Positions 1-7,997 of a DNA stretch of 64,000 nt are shown here, piece after piece; position 1 is the stretch's first letter, and every line of letters begins with the position of its first letter. The position numbers and the translations under genes are program-made. The stretch is from Ectopseudomonas mendocina (GTDB lineage: Bacteria > Pseudomonadota > Gammaproteobacteria > Pseudomonadales > Pseudomonadaceae): NCBI RefSeq assembly GCF_008041835.1, contig NZ_VRYE01000014.1, positions 1-64,000 on the forward strand. The letters are read 5' to 3'. The notes below the pieces were generated by a model, which saw nothing but the letters and a program-made list of their open reading frames with translations, was not told the origin of the DNA and made no database searches.

Positions 1-1316
1 GTGTCGCACCTCGACCTGGTTATTGTCAATGGGCACAGCACCATCCTCGACATAGCGAGTCAGTGCCTGCCAGCGTTTAAGGCTGTAATCCAAGGCTTTC
101 GCCGTGGCCGATCCGTTGGGCACAAGATCACGCTGGGCCAGCATCCAGTCAGCCGTGTATCGAGGATCGGTGAAGCCTTTTCCTGTCGTATTCGCCAGCG
201 TTCTTCATCGCTCATGTCCCGTGCTTGCCGTTCGATTTCGTACAAGCTGCCCATCGCGTGCAGTGCTTGTTCGGCCAACTGGCTTTTGTTTGCAGCGTGC
301 AGATCGAAGAACTTGCGGCGGGCGTGGGCCATGCAGCCAATTTCGGTAATGCCTTGCTCGAAGCTGGCCTTGTAGCCAGCGAAGTCGTCGCAGACCAGCT
401 TGCCATTCCACTGGCCAAGAAAATTGCGCGCATGCTCGCCGGCACGGCTGGGATTGAAGTCGTACACCACGGCCTTCAGATCGGCGAAGGGGGTGGTGCT
501 GTAGGCCCAGACGTAAGCCCGATGGGTTTTCTTCTCGCCTGGGGTGAGCATTTGCACCGGGTTTTCGTCAGCGTGGATCACGCGTTGGGCCAGCACGGCT
601 TCACGCAGGGCATCGACTAGCGGCTGGAGCTGCACGCCGGTTTGTCCGACCCACTGCGCCAGTGTCGAGCGAGCGATGGCCAGGCCGGCACGGCCAAAGA
701 TTTTCTCTTGCCGATATAGCGGCAAGTGGTCGGCGAATTTGGCCACCATCACGTGAGCCAGAAGGCCGGCGGTGGGGATGCCCTTGTCGATCACCTGGGC
801 CGGCACGGGGGCCTGGATCAGTGTTTCGCACTGGCGACAGGCCCATTTCCCACGCACATGCTGTTCGACGGTGAACACGCCCGGCGTGTAATCCAGCTTT
901 TCGCTGATGTCTTCACCGATGCGTTGCAGCTGGCAGCCGCAGGCGCATTGGGTGTTCTCCGGTTCGTGGCGGATCACGGTGCGCGGAAATTGTGCCGGCA
1001 GCGGTGTGCGCTTGGGCTGTTGGCGGGGTTCGGCTGGAGCAACCGGGGGATTGACGGCTTTCAGCTCCGCCTCGATGGCGGCGATGTCAGTGTCGAGCAG
1101 GTCGTCCAGCAAGCTGCCCTGGTCAGGGCTCAGTTGCTCGCTACGCTTAGCAAACTTGTGCCGTTTGTACCAAGCGATTTCGTGTGTGAGCTGCTCAATG
1201 ATGGTTTGATCACGGTGGATTTTCTTGCCCATCACGTCGACCTGCGTCAGCAACTGCGCGGCCAGTGTGCGCAGTTGCTCAGCTGTCAGTTGGTCGAGAT
1301 TGGGCGAGGAGTTCAT
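1..1316 (-). pseudogene. tnpC: IS66 family transposase TnpC, frameshifted and truncated by window edge
   Basis: The protein has the IS66 TnpC layout: an N-terminal leucine-rich helix, a zinc-binding stretch with cysteine pairs (CACGC and CRQCE), and the DDE transposase core (HADENPVQM, VCDDFAGY, GCMAHARRKFFD). After residue 380 or so the reading frame is lost. Near 148-160 one base appears to be missing, because the expected continuation (DWMLAQRDLVPNGSATAKAL, then VEDGAVPIDNNQVE with the last acidic region) is found in another minus-strand frame down to base 1. The start is the ATG at 1314-1316. Either this is an inactivated transposase or the base is a sequencing error; the homologous continuation is plain in both frames. 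Confidence 0.85.
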
Positions 1317-1377
1317 GCTGCTGATTGTGCCAGAGCAGACGCTCTGCGCAGATACACCGTTGGGCTAATGGCCGGTG

Positions 1378-1713
1378 CTACAGCACTGTGATCGCGCCGC
1401 CCGCACCGACCCGCTGCCAGGGCACCCCCAGTACCAACGCCTGAAGTTGCTCTGCGTCGAGTTCAACTTCCGAGCCGTGGCGGATGCCTGGCCAGTGAAA
1501 CTTGCCTTGGTTCAATCGCCGCGCGGCCAGCCAGATACCCACGCCGTCATGCACCAGGACTTTCATGCGGTTGGCGCGGCGATTTGCGAAGAGATAGGCA
1601 CAGTGCGGCTTCGCCGCACCGAACACCGCAATCACACGGGCCAACGCGGTCTCGGTGCCGGCGCGCATGTCCATCGGTTCGGTGGCGAGCCAGATACTAT
1701 CGATACGGATCAC
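1378..1713 (-). CDS. tnpB: IS66 family accessory protein TnpB
   Basis: This is the small second protein of IS66 elements, required with TnpA and TnpC for transposition; its biochemical role is not well settled. The family core is plain: IRIDSIWLATEPMDMRAG near the N-terminus, then CAYLFANRRANRMKVLVHDG and GIWLAARRLNQGKF. I chose the GTG at 1711-1713 because family members begin at the IRID motif and because it overlaps the tnpA stop codon as GTGA, which implies translational coupling. The frame stays open further upstream, but that part would lie inside tnpA. Length is about 111 residues, normal for the family. Confidence 0.85.
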   Translation of the reverse strand: MIRIDSIWLATEPMDMRAGTETALARVIAVFGAAKPHCAYLFANRRANRMKVLVHDGVGIWLAARRLNQGKFHWPGIRHGSEVELDAEQLQALVLGVPWQRVGAGGAITVL

Positions 1714-2027
1714 TGGGCGAGCCCCCGGACAAAGCGGACGCATCCTTCAGGATCGGAGGCTGGCCATTTCACTGTGATCGATTGCTCGCCCAGCGGTAGC
1801 TCGATAATCACAGCTGGTTCAACTGGTCGTTTTGGCGTAACTCTCGCAGGAACGAACGCCGGCAACGCCGCTGGCAGTTGATCTCGATAAAGCGGTAGCC
1901 ACTTGCGAATGACGTTGGCATTGATGCCGTGGCGGATGGCAACGCTGGAAACGGTCGCACCGGGTTGCAGGCACTCCTGAACAACCTGGGCCTTGAACGG
2001 TTTGGGGTAAGAGCTTCGTTGGCGCAT
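1710..2027 (-). CDS. tnpA: IS66 family DNA-binding protein TnpA
   Basis: The first gene of the IS66 element encodes a 105-residue protein. Its N-terminal helix-turn-helix of IS3/IS66 type (YPKPFKAQVVQECLQPGATV, then SVAIRHGINANVIRKWL) probably recognises the terminal repeats. The C-terminal half is a proline-rich linker followed by a short conserved strand region. The gene overlaps tnpB by four bases. It appears intact, unlike the tnpC of the same element. Confidence 0.85.
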   Translation of the reverse strand: MRQRSSYPKPFKAQVVQECLQPGATVSSVAIRHGINANVIRKWLPLYRDQLPAALPAFVPARVTPKRPVEPAVIIELPLGEQSITVKWPASDPEGCVRFVRGLAQ

Positions 2028-2105
2028 GGAAATCCCGGCGATAAGGGCTATCGCGTCCGCTTAAAAATACGCGGACACCATCGTCCTTAATGCTGGAGTT
2101 CGGAA

Positions 2106-2127
2106 GGTGACTTGGCCGGACGCTTAC
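2106..2127 (-). repeat. Terminal inverted repeat of IS66 element A
   Basis: The minus strand reads GTAAGCGTCCGGCCAAGTCACC from 2127 downwards, a typical IS66-family end starting GTAA. The neighbouring element B has a closely related end at 2311-2332. The family normally makes 8-bp target duplications; the flank 2128-2135 is TGTGGCTC, but the partner copy lies outside the window. Confidence 0.8.
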
Positions 2128-2332
2128 TGTGGCTCAGCGCAACGCTGGCAATCGAGGCCCCGGGCTGGGCGCACTCTTGAATGATCTGGGCCTTGAAGGA
2201 TTTGGAGTAGGAACGGCGTTGTGGCTGCATGAAAGACCCGCTTAAAAGGCTAGAAATGGTGTCTACTTAAATCAGGTGGACACCATCGCCTTTGGCGTCG
2301 GGACCAGGAAGGTGTGTTGGCCGGACGGATAC
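2128..2332 (-). mobile_element. tnpA: Fragment of a second IS66-family element (element B) interrupted by element A
   Basis: From the ATG at 2228-2230 the minus strand encodes MQPQRRSYSKSFKAQIIQEC followed by AQPGASIASVALSH. This is the first 34 or so residues of an IS66 TnpA, similar to but distinct from the complete copy at 1710-2027. It stops exactly at the terminal repeat of element A. A related terminus, GTATCCGTCCGGCC on the minus strand, lies at 2311-2332 and gives the outer end of element B. The remainder of B should lie beyond the left edge. No complete gene remains here. Confidence 0.75.
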
Positions 2333-2364
2333 ACTAGAACTGAAAATCCTAAGCTCCACGCAGG

Positions 2365-4287
2365 ATCGGGTAGGAGGCGGCCTCACGGCCGCCGTCCTCC
2401 CACACCACCGTGCGTACGGTTCCGTACACGGCGGTTCAGGCCATGCGGTTAAGCCGATTGATCGTATCCAGTATCGAGACCAGTCCAAGTCTGTCCCATA
2501 GCTTCTTCGGCAGCGCCTGATTCATATGCGGCGCTCCTGAGTTCCACCACGGGCCTCGGCCATTGAAGGCCGACTTGCAGGCACGCTCCTCGCTCAATCC
2601 CAGGCGCATCAGGTTGCGCGCCCTCGTAGAGGGCTGCTTCCATTGCCGCCAGATGACACAGCGAAGTTTGTGCCTGACCCAGCCATCCAGCTCTTCCAGT
2701 GGACGCTTGCTCTGGCTGAGCTTGAAGTAGCCTGCCCAGCCTCGCAGCACCGGGTTTACCCGCTCGATGACATTCGCCATCTTGTGGCCCCGCACCCCTC
2801 GCAGCAGTTCCCTGAGACGGTCGCGCACACGGCGCAGGCTCATGGTTGCCACTCGCAGTCTAGGCTGCGAGTGCCAACTCATCCCATACCCCAGGTAGTC
2901 GCATTTCCACGACCCAGCCACGCGACTCTTGTCCCGATTCAGTCTCAGTTTCAGACGGTGATTCAGGAACCGCTCGACACTGGCCAGCACTCGTTCGCCA
3001 GCACGCGGACTACGGACATAAATGTTCGCGTCATCGGCATAGCGCACGAAGCGATGGCCTCGCCGCTCCAACTCACGGTCGAGTTCATCGAGCAGGATAT
3101 TCGACAGCAGCGGCGAAAGCGGGCCGCCTTGCGGCGCCCCCTCCTGCCGATGGCTGACAACCCCGCCCGACATGACGCCCGCTTCGAGGTAACGGCGGAT
3201 GAGTCTGAGCACCTGTTTGTCTTCGACATGGCGCTCAACACAGAACATCAGGATGTCGTGGTTGACCCGATCAAAGAACTTCTCCAGATCGAGTTCCACG
3301 CAACACCTATGACCCGCCGCCACATGGGTGCGGGCCATCTCGACAGCCTGGTGAGCGCTTCTGCCCGGACGGAAGCCGTAGCTATAGTCCGAGAACAGCG
3401 GATCGAAGATCGGCGTGAGCTGTTGCAGCAGGGCTTGCTGGATCAGGCGATCCACGACACTGGGAATGCCCAGTTGCCGCATACCGCCCTGCGGTTTGGG
3501 AATTTCGACCGCCCGCACTGCCTGGGGATGGTATTCACCTGCCAGCAGCCTGACCTTCAGGATGGGCCAATACTGTTTCACGTAGCCTGCCAAGTCGGCG
3601 ACCGTCATGCCATCGGCACCCGGCGCCCCCTTGTTGCTGACCACGCGCTGATACGCACGCTTGAGATTCGCCGGTGCAAGCACCCGCTCCATCAGCGTGT
3701 CCGGCTCCGCGTTCGTCCACGTCACCGACGCCGTCGATACCTCTGCGCTGTCAGGCGTCATCCTCGGCCTCTGGCCGGGACTCGGGGTGACAGTCTTCTC
3801 TTGGAGAAATTTCTGCATTTCGGTTATCGACGAGACGCTGACGCCTACTGGCGGCATGACCTGTTCGGCCCTTGATGGCGTGGTTGACCGCCACTTACTA
3901 CGGCCTCGGCTGACTTCTGCACGCCCATCCCGTCGCCTCTCGACAATCGGTAGCACAATGGCAAGCGTACAGATCTCCCAGGGTAATTCGCGCGACCTTC
4001 CTGCTTATGCCTGTCGGATCTACGTCGCAGCGTTCCGTGCAAGTATCGGGCTTTGGCGATTATGGCCACCTCACCCCGCTGCGCCGCCTCATCCGCTTCC
4101 TGTTCGTCAGGCCAGCATTTTGCCTCGGGCTTCCTTCAGATTCGCAGTCACCCGCGACACCCTTGCCTTCAGCTAACACTTCCCCTTGCCGGGTGTGTAG
4201 AGGACTTTCACCTCCAAGTCGCCAGGCTCACCACCACAGTGAACCCGACAGCGCCAGTCACGGCGCTACGCGCCATGCCTGGCGCAC
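2365..4287 (-). mobile_element. Bacterial class C group II intron
   Basis: The 5' end reads GTGCGCCAGGCATGG on the minus strand at 4287, matching the GTGCG start of group II introns. The 3' end is CCTACCCGAT, ending near 2365. Just after the stop codon of the encoded protein lie a domain V hairpin (2405-2434, long stem around ACGGAACCGT) and a domain VI hairpin (2373-2400). The 5' exon is the terminator of the alpA-like gene, a hairpin followed by TTTTTAT directly before the intron. Insertion after intrinsic terminators is known for class C introns. The length of about 1.9 kb fits the class. Exact exon borders are my inference to within one or two bases. Confidence 0.85.
2436..3761 (-). CDS. 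ltrA: Group II intron-encoded reverse transcriptase/maturase
   Basis: The enzyme helps the intron RNA fold and splice and copies it into DNA during retrohoming. Visible motifs, numbered from the longest possible start at 3956, are YGFRPGRSAHQA (RT2), LDLEKFFDRVNHD (RT3), GAPQGGPLSPLLSN (RT4), the catalytic RYADDANIYV box at 304-313 and LGYGMSW, followed by the maturase domain X with RGWAGYF. There is no HNH endonuclease domain, as expected for class C. I prefer the ATG at 3759-3761 because AGAGG lies six bases upstream; the frame is open to an ATG at 3956. It sits inside the ribozyme, ending directly before domain V, and looks intact. Confidence 0.9.
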   Translation of the reverse strand: MTPDSAEVSTASVTWTNAEPDTLMERVLAPANLKRAYQRVVSNKGAPGADGMTVADLAGYVKQYWPILKVRLLAGEYHPQAVRAVEIPKPQGGMRQLGIPSVVDRLIQQALLQQLTPIFDPLFSDYSYGFRPGRSAHQAVEMARTHVAAGHRCCVELDLEKFFDRVNHDILMFCVERHVEDKQVLRLIRRYLEAGVMSGGVVSHRQEGAPQGGPLSPLLSNILLDELDRELERRGHRFVRYADDANIYVRSPRAGERVLASVERFLNHRLKLRLNRDKSRVAGSWKCDYLGYGMSWHSQPRLRVATMSLRRVRDRLRELLRGVRGHKMANVIERVNPVLRGWAGYFKLSQSKRPLEELDGWVRHKLRCVIWRQWKQPSTRARNLMRLGLSEERACKSAFNGRGPWWNSGAPHMNQALPKKLWDRLGLVSILDTINRLNRMA

Positions 4288-4290
4288 CAT

Positions 4291-4317
4291 AAAAATGCCG
4301 GTCATTTGACCGGCCTC
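4291..4317 (-). terminator. Intrinsic terminator of the alpA-like gene, used as intron target
   Basis: On the minus strand GGCCGGTCAAATGACCGGC forms a perfect stem followed by ATTTTTAT. It lies three bases after the stop codon of the alpA-like gene, and the group II intron starts immediately downstream. Confidence 0.85.
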
Positions 4318-4320
4318 TTT

Positions 4321-4494
4321 CTATCTCGCTGCAGCGGCGCTGGTTATCCAGTCGTCAACCTCATGCTGAAGCCAGCGGCTTGCTCGGCCTATCTTCACCT
4401 GCCTCGGGAAGTCACCCTCTCGGATACGGCAGTAGATAGTTTTACGACTCAATCCGACTTTGCGGCTAACCGCATTGAAGTCCAGAAGGATCAT
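4321..4494 (-). CDS. AlpA-family helix-turn-helix regulator (excisionase-like)
   Basis: This 57-residue protein is almost entirely a winged MerR/AlpA-type DNA-binding fold: FNAVSRKVGLSRKTIYCRI, then GDFPRQVKIG and SRWLQHEVDDWI. AlpA-like proteins in P4-type integrative elements control integrase or excision genes. I chose the ATG at 4492-4494 because the family starts just before the first helix; a longer frame to 4587 adds a tail unlike the family. It lies in the same element as the integrase (6546-7922) but is separated from it by hipBA. A strong terminator follows. Its exact target is not visible. Confidence 0.75.
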   Translation of the reverse strand: MILLDFNAVSRKVGLSRKTIYCRIREGDFPRQVKIGRASRWLQHEVDDWITSAAAAR

Positions 4495-4844
4495 TGTTGG
4501 CGCTGATGCCGAATTGACCCAGTTACCGAGATGGCACTGCCCCGTCCGATTTCTTGCGACCCATTGTCTGTGCTTGATTCTTGCCACTCAAAGGTAGGTC
4601 AGTCTTGCGTCGGCACGTGGATCTATTCGGCACCAGCGCCTACAAGCCGTCACCCCTTCCGGCCCAATAGCATTTACAGCCTTCTTCTCTACCGCGAACC
4701 GCTCTGCCCACATCTCGTATAAATCCTCATGAATGCGAGGATTATGTTGCAGATCAGCACGAAGCATATAAAATCCTTACGAACATGCGGAATTTTATCC
4801 TATGGCCTTACACCAGCCATAAAACCGCTCACTTGTGAGGATTT
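4495..4844. other. Intergenic control region between alpA-like gene and hipBA
   Basis: These 350 bases separate two divergently transcribed genes. The left half shows no convincing gene; a 63-codon open frame at 4531-4722 has no recognisable family. The right half (4719-4846) is AT-rich and carries the repeated ATCC/GGAT half-sites described as the hipBA operator. Confidence 0.5.
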
Positions 4845-4846
4845 AT
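4719..4846 (+). promoter_or_regulatory. Putative HipB operator array and hipBA promoter
   Basis: An inverted repeat with arms AAATCCTC and GAGGATTA spans 4719-4745. A second, weaker one (AAAATCC and GGAATTTT) spans 4770-4796. A GAGGATTTAT half-site overlaps the hipB start codon. HipB of Escherichia coli binds TATCC-N8-GGATA boxes, so repeated ATCC/GGAT arms upstream of a hipB gene suggest cooperative autorepression. Spacing here is wider than in E. coli, so the match is by analogy. Confidence 0.55.
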
Positions 4847-5165
4847 GAAATTCGACATTGAGTCCCCTGCCGACCTCGGCGAAATCATCCGCGCCAGCCG
4901 AAAGGCCATGCGCATGCGCCAGGACGATGCGGCGGGCAGCATCGGCGTAAGCGAAAACTTTCTCGGCAAGGTCGAGCGCGGCGGCGAGACCGTGCAATGG
5001 GGAAAACTCTTCCAGGTGATTCAGGAGCTGGGCCTGACCGTCTCGGTAGAGGTGCCGGAACCGTATGCCCAGGACACCCAAGCCACCCTCGCCAAACGCC
5101 GCGAGCAGCAGGCGGCACCGTCCGCTACGGCGCAAGTGAAGTCGCCCCAAGGTGAACGCACATGA
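4845..5165 (+). CDS. hipB: HipB-type antitoxin, XRE family repressor
   Basis: The 106-residue protein has a Cro/CI helix-turn-helix at about residues 8-65 (GEIIRASRKAMRMRQDDAA, then GVSENFLGKVERG), followed by a polar, probably disordered tail rich in Ala, Gln and Thr. In hipBA pairs the antitoxin binds the HipA kinase and represses the operon through repeats in the promoter. The start at 4845 follows a GAGG sequence. The last codons overlap hipA as ATGA, so the two genes are translationally coupled. It is slightly longer than E. coli HipB (88 residues) because of the tail. Confidence 0.85.
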   Translation: MKFDIESPADLGEIIRASRKAMRMRQDDAAGSIGVSENFLGKVERGGETVQWGKLFQVIQELGLTVSVEVPEPYAQDTQATLAKRREQQAAPSATAQVKSPQGERT

Positions 5166-6481
5166 CCCCGCGCACCCTGAACGTCTGGATCAACGACGCA
5201 CTTGTGGGCTACATCCGCGAGCAGAATGGGCTGTGGGCGTTCGGTTATGCTCCTGCGTGGCTGGCCAGTAACAGTGCCTTCGCGGTGTGCCCGGGCTTGC
5301 CCCTGCAACCCGAGGAACACCTCGACGGCGCCTCCCACCGTCCGGTACAGTGGTATTTCGACAACCTCCTACCGGAAGAGGGGCAACGCGCCCTCCTCGC
5401 CAAAGCCTCGGCTGCCAACGTAGAAGATGCCTTTGCCTTGCTGCAGGTATACGGGGCCGAGTCCGCCGGTTCACTCACCTTGCTACCGCCCGATACCCGC
5501 CCCGCCAACGGCAGCGAAAAACCTCTGCCCTACGAGGAGCTGTCCCAGCGTATCCAGCAGATGCCGCAGGTACCGCTGGCCTATCGCTCGGCAAAAAAGA
5601 TGTCGCTGGCCGGAGCGCAGCACAAGATGGCGGTCATCTACCGGAACGGCACCTTGTTCGACCCGGAGGGCTCCAGTCCCTCGACGCACATTCTGAAACC
5701 CGATCACCCGGACCGGGCCTGGGCCCACTCCGTCATCAACGAATGGTTCGTGATGACCCTAGCCAAACGTGTCGGTCTGGCTGTGCCCGAAGTGACGCGC
5801 CTGTATGTCCCGGAACCGGTCTATCTGGTGGCGCGCTTTGACCGCACCCACGATGCCGGGCACTGGCAACGCCAGCACTGCCTGGATACCTGCCAGTTGC
5901 TGGGGCTGTCACGGGAGTTCAAGTACAGCGCCGGCAGTGTCACCCGACTGGCCGAGGTGGCCGCACTCTGCGCCCCGGCGGCGGTAGCCCGCTTGGCCCT
6001 GTTCGAGTGGCTGGTGTTCAACGTACTGGTCGGCAACGAAGACGCGCACCTGAAAAACCTCAGTTTCCTGACCTACGGTGCCAAAGTCCGCCTGGCACCG
6101 TTCTACGACCTGCTGTGCATGTCGGTCTACGGCACCCGCGCGTTCGACAAAGACACCTGGCCACAGGCCGTCACCCTGGCCTGGCCCATCGAGGGCGAAG
6201 CGCATCTGAACCAGGTGACCCCGGCCTTGCTGCTGGCCGCTGCCGAGGTGATGGGCATCAAACCCGGAACAGCCCGCACAGCGATCACTCGCTTGGTGAG
6301 TAAAGTTTCGACACAGGCAAAGCAGTTGTTGGCAGAAGTGGCGCAGGAAAACAGCGTACTGACCGCACAGCGCCCGACACTGAAAGCGACACTGGCCGGA
6401 GAGATGCGCTTGCTGCGCGCCATCGTCAGCATTGTGATCGCGGAGATGACCCGCCAGCTCGGACCGATTGACGCGCGCTAG
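5162..6481 (+). CDS. hipA: HipA-type serine/threonine kinase toxin
   Basis: HipA kinases halt growth by phosphorylating a translation factor; the E. coli enzyme modifies glutamyl-tRNA synthetase. All landmarks are present in 439 residues: an N-terminal HipA_N domain, the glycine-rich segment LAGAQHKMAV (149-158), ILKPD with the ATP-binding Lys179, RFDR (225-228), the catalytic GNEDAHLKN (Asp294) and the metal-binding FYDL (Asp316). It looks intact. It is coupled to hipB by a four-base overlap and faces the integrase across a strong hairpin, which suggests a stabilising cargo of the integrative element. Confidence 0.9.
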   Translation: MTPRTLNVWINDALVGYIREQNGLWAFGYAPAWLASNSAFAVCPGLPLQPEEHLDGASHRPVQWYFDNLLPEEGQRALLAKASAANVEDAFALLQVYGAESAGSLTLLPPDTRPANGSEKPLPYEELSQRIQQMPQVPLAYRSAKKMSLAGAQHKMAVIYRNGTLFDPEGSSPSTHILKPDHPDRAWAHSVINEWFVMTLAKRVGLAVPEVTRLYVPEPVYLVARFDRTHDAGHWQRQHCLDTCQLLGLSREFKYSAGSVTRLAEVAALCAPAAVARLALFEWLVFNVLVGNEDAHLKNLSFLTYGAKVRLAPFYDLLCMSVYGTRAFDKDTWPQAVTLAWPIEGEAHLNQVTPALLLAAAEVMGIKPGTARTAITRLVSKVSTQAKQLLAEVAQENSVLTAQRPTLKATLAGEMRLLRAIVSIVIAEMTRQLGPIDAR

Positions 6482-6504
6482 CCCCCTCCTCAGCGCCATC
6501 GCCG

Positions 6505-6537
6505 TCTGGGCCCGGGATCAGCACGCCCGGGCCCAGA
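6505..6537. terminator. Strong bidirectional hairpin between hipA and the integrase gene
   Basis: Arms TCTGGGCCCGGG and CCCGGGCCCAGA form a perfect 12-bp stem with a nine-base loop between two converging genes. There is no long T run, so termination is inferred from stem strength and position. Confidence 0.6.
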
Positions 6538-6545
6538 GGCCAATC

Positions 6546-7922
6546 TCACGCATCGCCCTCCTCGTCTGGCACCTGGGCCTCCATACGCCGCCCGTAGAAC
6601 TCAACCCAATCCACGTCACCAAACTCCTTCTGCAGCAACCCCTTCAGATAGGTATGCCACCCTTGGAGAGCCACTGCCTTTTCTTCAAAGTAGGCATAGC
6701 GGTCATAGATCGCATCCACCGACAAATCTGTGTGGTTGAGGATGCGACTGCGCACCTCCTTACCCAAGCCATGCTTGGACATGTGCGTGGTCGCCGTGCG
6801 ACGCAAGTCATGCACGGTTGGACGCGGATAGCCATCGGCAACTCGCAGCAGACCCTCTTCTTCGACGCGATCTGAATCCTTCACATAGTCATCGTAGAAA
6901 CGGCGCATCGCGCGATTGAGCGAAGGCTGCGTCTGCGGCTTAGCAGGCCACCGTCCAGGAAACACATACTGCCCAGGACTGGGCAACGTTTTGCTGTCAG
7001 CCCAACGCGCAGGGTCTGCCGCCATCACTTTCTGAATCTGCCGCTCACGCAGGTAATTCAGAATGTTCAACACATCGTCCGAGAGCGGAATGGCAATGGG
7101 GTTGTTGTTCTTCTCGAACTTGCCACTGCGATCCCAGATCCGGTCATCGAGGTCAAAGTCGACCCAGCGCATGGCCACGATGCGCCCCGAGCGCTGCGCC
7201 AGCATCAGACTCAGCAACAGAGCAAAGCGCGTGTTTTGAGTCAGCGAGGCTCCGGCCAACTGGTGCAGAAACCACACCAGTTCGTGCCGATTGAGACTGC
7301 GTTCGCGCGGCGTTTCCTTGGCCACCTTCTTGATCTGCACCAGAGGTGTGGCATCGAGAATCTCGCGTTCGACGCAGAAGTTGAACATTTTGCGGATCAC
7401 GGCCAGCAGACGGTTGGCCTGCACCGGGGCGGTCTTGGCCTTGTCATCGAGCAACGCCACCACCTGTTTGCGCCTGACATCACCGATTTTGGCCCTGCCC
7501 AGGTGGGGTACAAACTCAGTGCGCAGCATGCGCTCATCCTCACGCCACGACTTCTTGTTGGCCCGGGCCCAGTCCAGATAGCTTTCAACGGCCTCCTCAA
7601 AAGTCGGGCTCGTACGGTACTCGACCAACTCGACAATCTTCTTCTGCCCGGGATCGATCCCCTGCTTGAGCAGTTCAGCGGCCTGCGCCGCCTTGGCGCG
7701 GGCCTCGGCGAGTGACAAATCGGGGTAATTGCCCAGCGTCAGGCGCCGCGGATGGTTATGAAAGCTGTACAGGAAGATGAAACTTTTGCATGTCTTGTTG
7801 ACCCGCACACCAAAAGTACCGTGCCCTGGCATGGGGGGATCGAGGTATTCTACACGGCCTTTTTGCGGGTCAAATTTAAGCCGTTTGAGGGTGTGCTCAT
7901 TCATGGCGACGCGCGTGTTCAT
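6546..7922 (-). CDS. int: P4-type tyrosine recombinase (integrase)
   Basis: This 458-residue enzyme inserts and excises the element by site-specific recombination at a tRNA gene. The N-terminal DUF4102 arm-binding domain (1-100; LTLGNYPDLSLAEARAKA) is followed by a core-binding SAM-like domain (105-195) and the catalytic domain. Catalytic residues visible are Arg244 in AQRSGRI, His371 and Arg374 in HDLRRT, His397 in ILNHTD and Tyr406 in IYDRYAY. Two ATG starts are possible, at 7922 and at 7904. The gene ends against hipA and starts about 210 bases from the tRNA-Thr fragment, as expected of an integrase beside its attachment site. Confidence 0.9.
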   Translation of the reverse strand: MNTRVAMNEHTLKRLKFDPQKGRVEYLDPPMPGHGTFGVRVNKTCKSFIFLYSFHNHPRRLTLGNYPDLSLAEARAKAAQAAELLKQGIDPGQKKIVELVEYRTSPTFEEAVESYLDWARANKKSWREDERMLRTEFVPHLGRAKIGDVRRKQVVALLDDKAKTAPVQANRLLAVIRKMFNFCVEREILDATPLVQIKKVAKETPRERSLNRHELVWFLHQLAGASLTQNTRFALLLSLMLAQRSGRIVAMRWVDFDLDDRIWDRSGKFEKNNNPIAIPLSDDVLNILNYLRERQIQKVMAADPARWADSKTLPSPGQYVFPGRWPAKPQTQPSLNRAMRRFYDDYVKDSDRVEEEGLLRVADGYPRPTVHDLRRTATTHMSKHGLGKEVRSRILNHTDLSVDAIYDRYAYFEEKAVALQGWHTYLKGLLQKEFGDVDWVEFYGRRMEAQVPDEEGDA

Positions 7923-7941
7923 ACCGAAATCCTGACCGTTT

Positions 7942-7997
7942 TTGGGGTAGGGTTGGGGTAGGGATTATAGTCCTTGGGGTAGGGTTGGGGTAGGGAT
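7942..7997 (+). repeat. Tandem G-rich repeats upstream of the integrase gene
   Basis: The 11-base unit TTGGGGTAGGG occurs four times, as two pairs 32 bases apart (7944-7963 and 7976-7995). Each pair has four runs of three or four G and so fits the G-quadruplex pattern. They lie just upstream of the integrase start, where recombinase arm-type sites or control elements are expected. Confidence 0.8.

Larger units (their letters stand above)
1..2127 (-). mobile_element. IS66-family insertion sequence (element A), cut by the window edge
   Basis: Three genes on the minus strand in the order tnpA, tnpB, tnpC are the signature of the IS66 family. The upstream end is marked by an inverted-repeat terminus at 2106-2127 that reads GTAAGCGTCCGGCC on the minus strand. 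The other end lies to the left of the window. The right terminus abuts a fragment of another IS66 tnpA gene, so this copy is inserted inside a second IS66-type element. The tnpC gene carries a frameshift, so this copy may not move by itself. Confidence 0.85.

Noticed and set aside
1378..1743. Longer start for IS66 TnpB at 1743
   Set aside because: The extra residues lie inside tnpA and precede the conserved family start; the GTG at 1713 overlaps the tnpA stop as expected.
2643..3875. 410-codon plus-strand frame opposite the intron reverse transcriptase
   Set aside because: The minus-strand frame has all reverse transcriptase motifs; the plus-strand product has no family pattern.
4531..4722. 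Possible 63-residue gene between alpA and hipB
   Set aside because: No family resemblance or good start, and it overlaps the likely control region.
7942..7997. Tandem G-rich repeats as a CRISPR or telomere
   Set aside because: Spacing is too short and irregular for CRISPR, and the site is internal to a chromosome beside an integrase gene.
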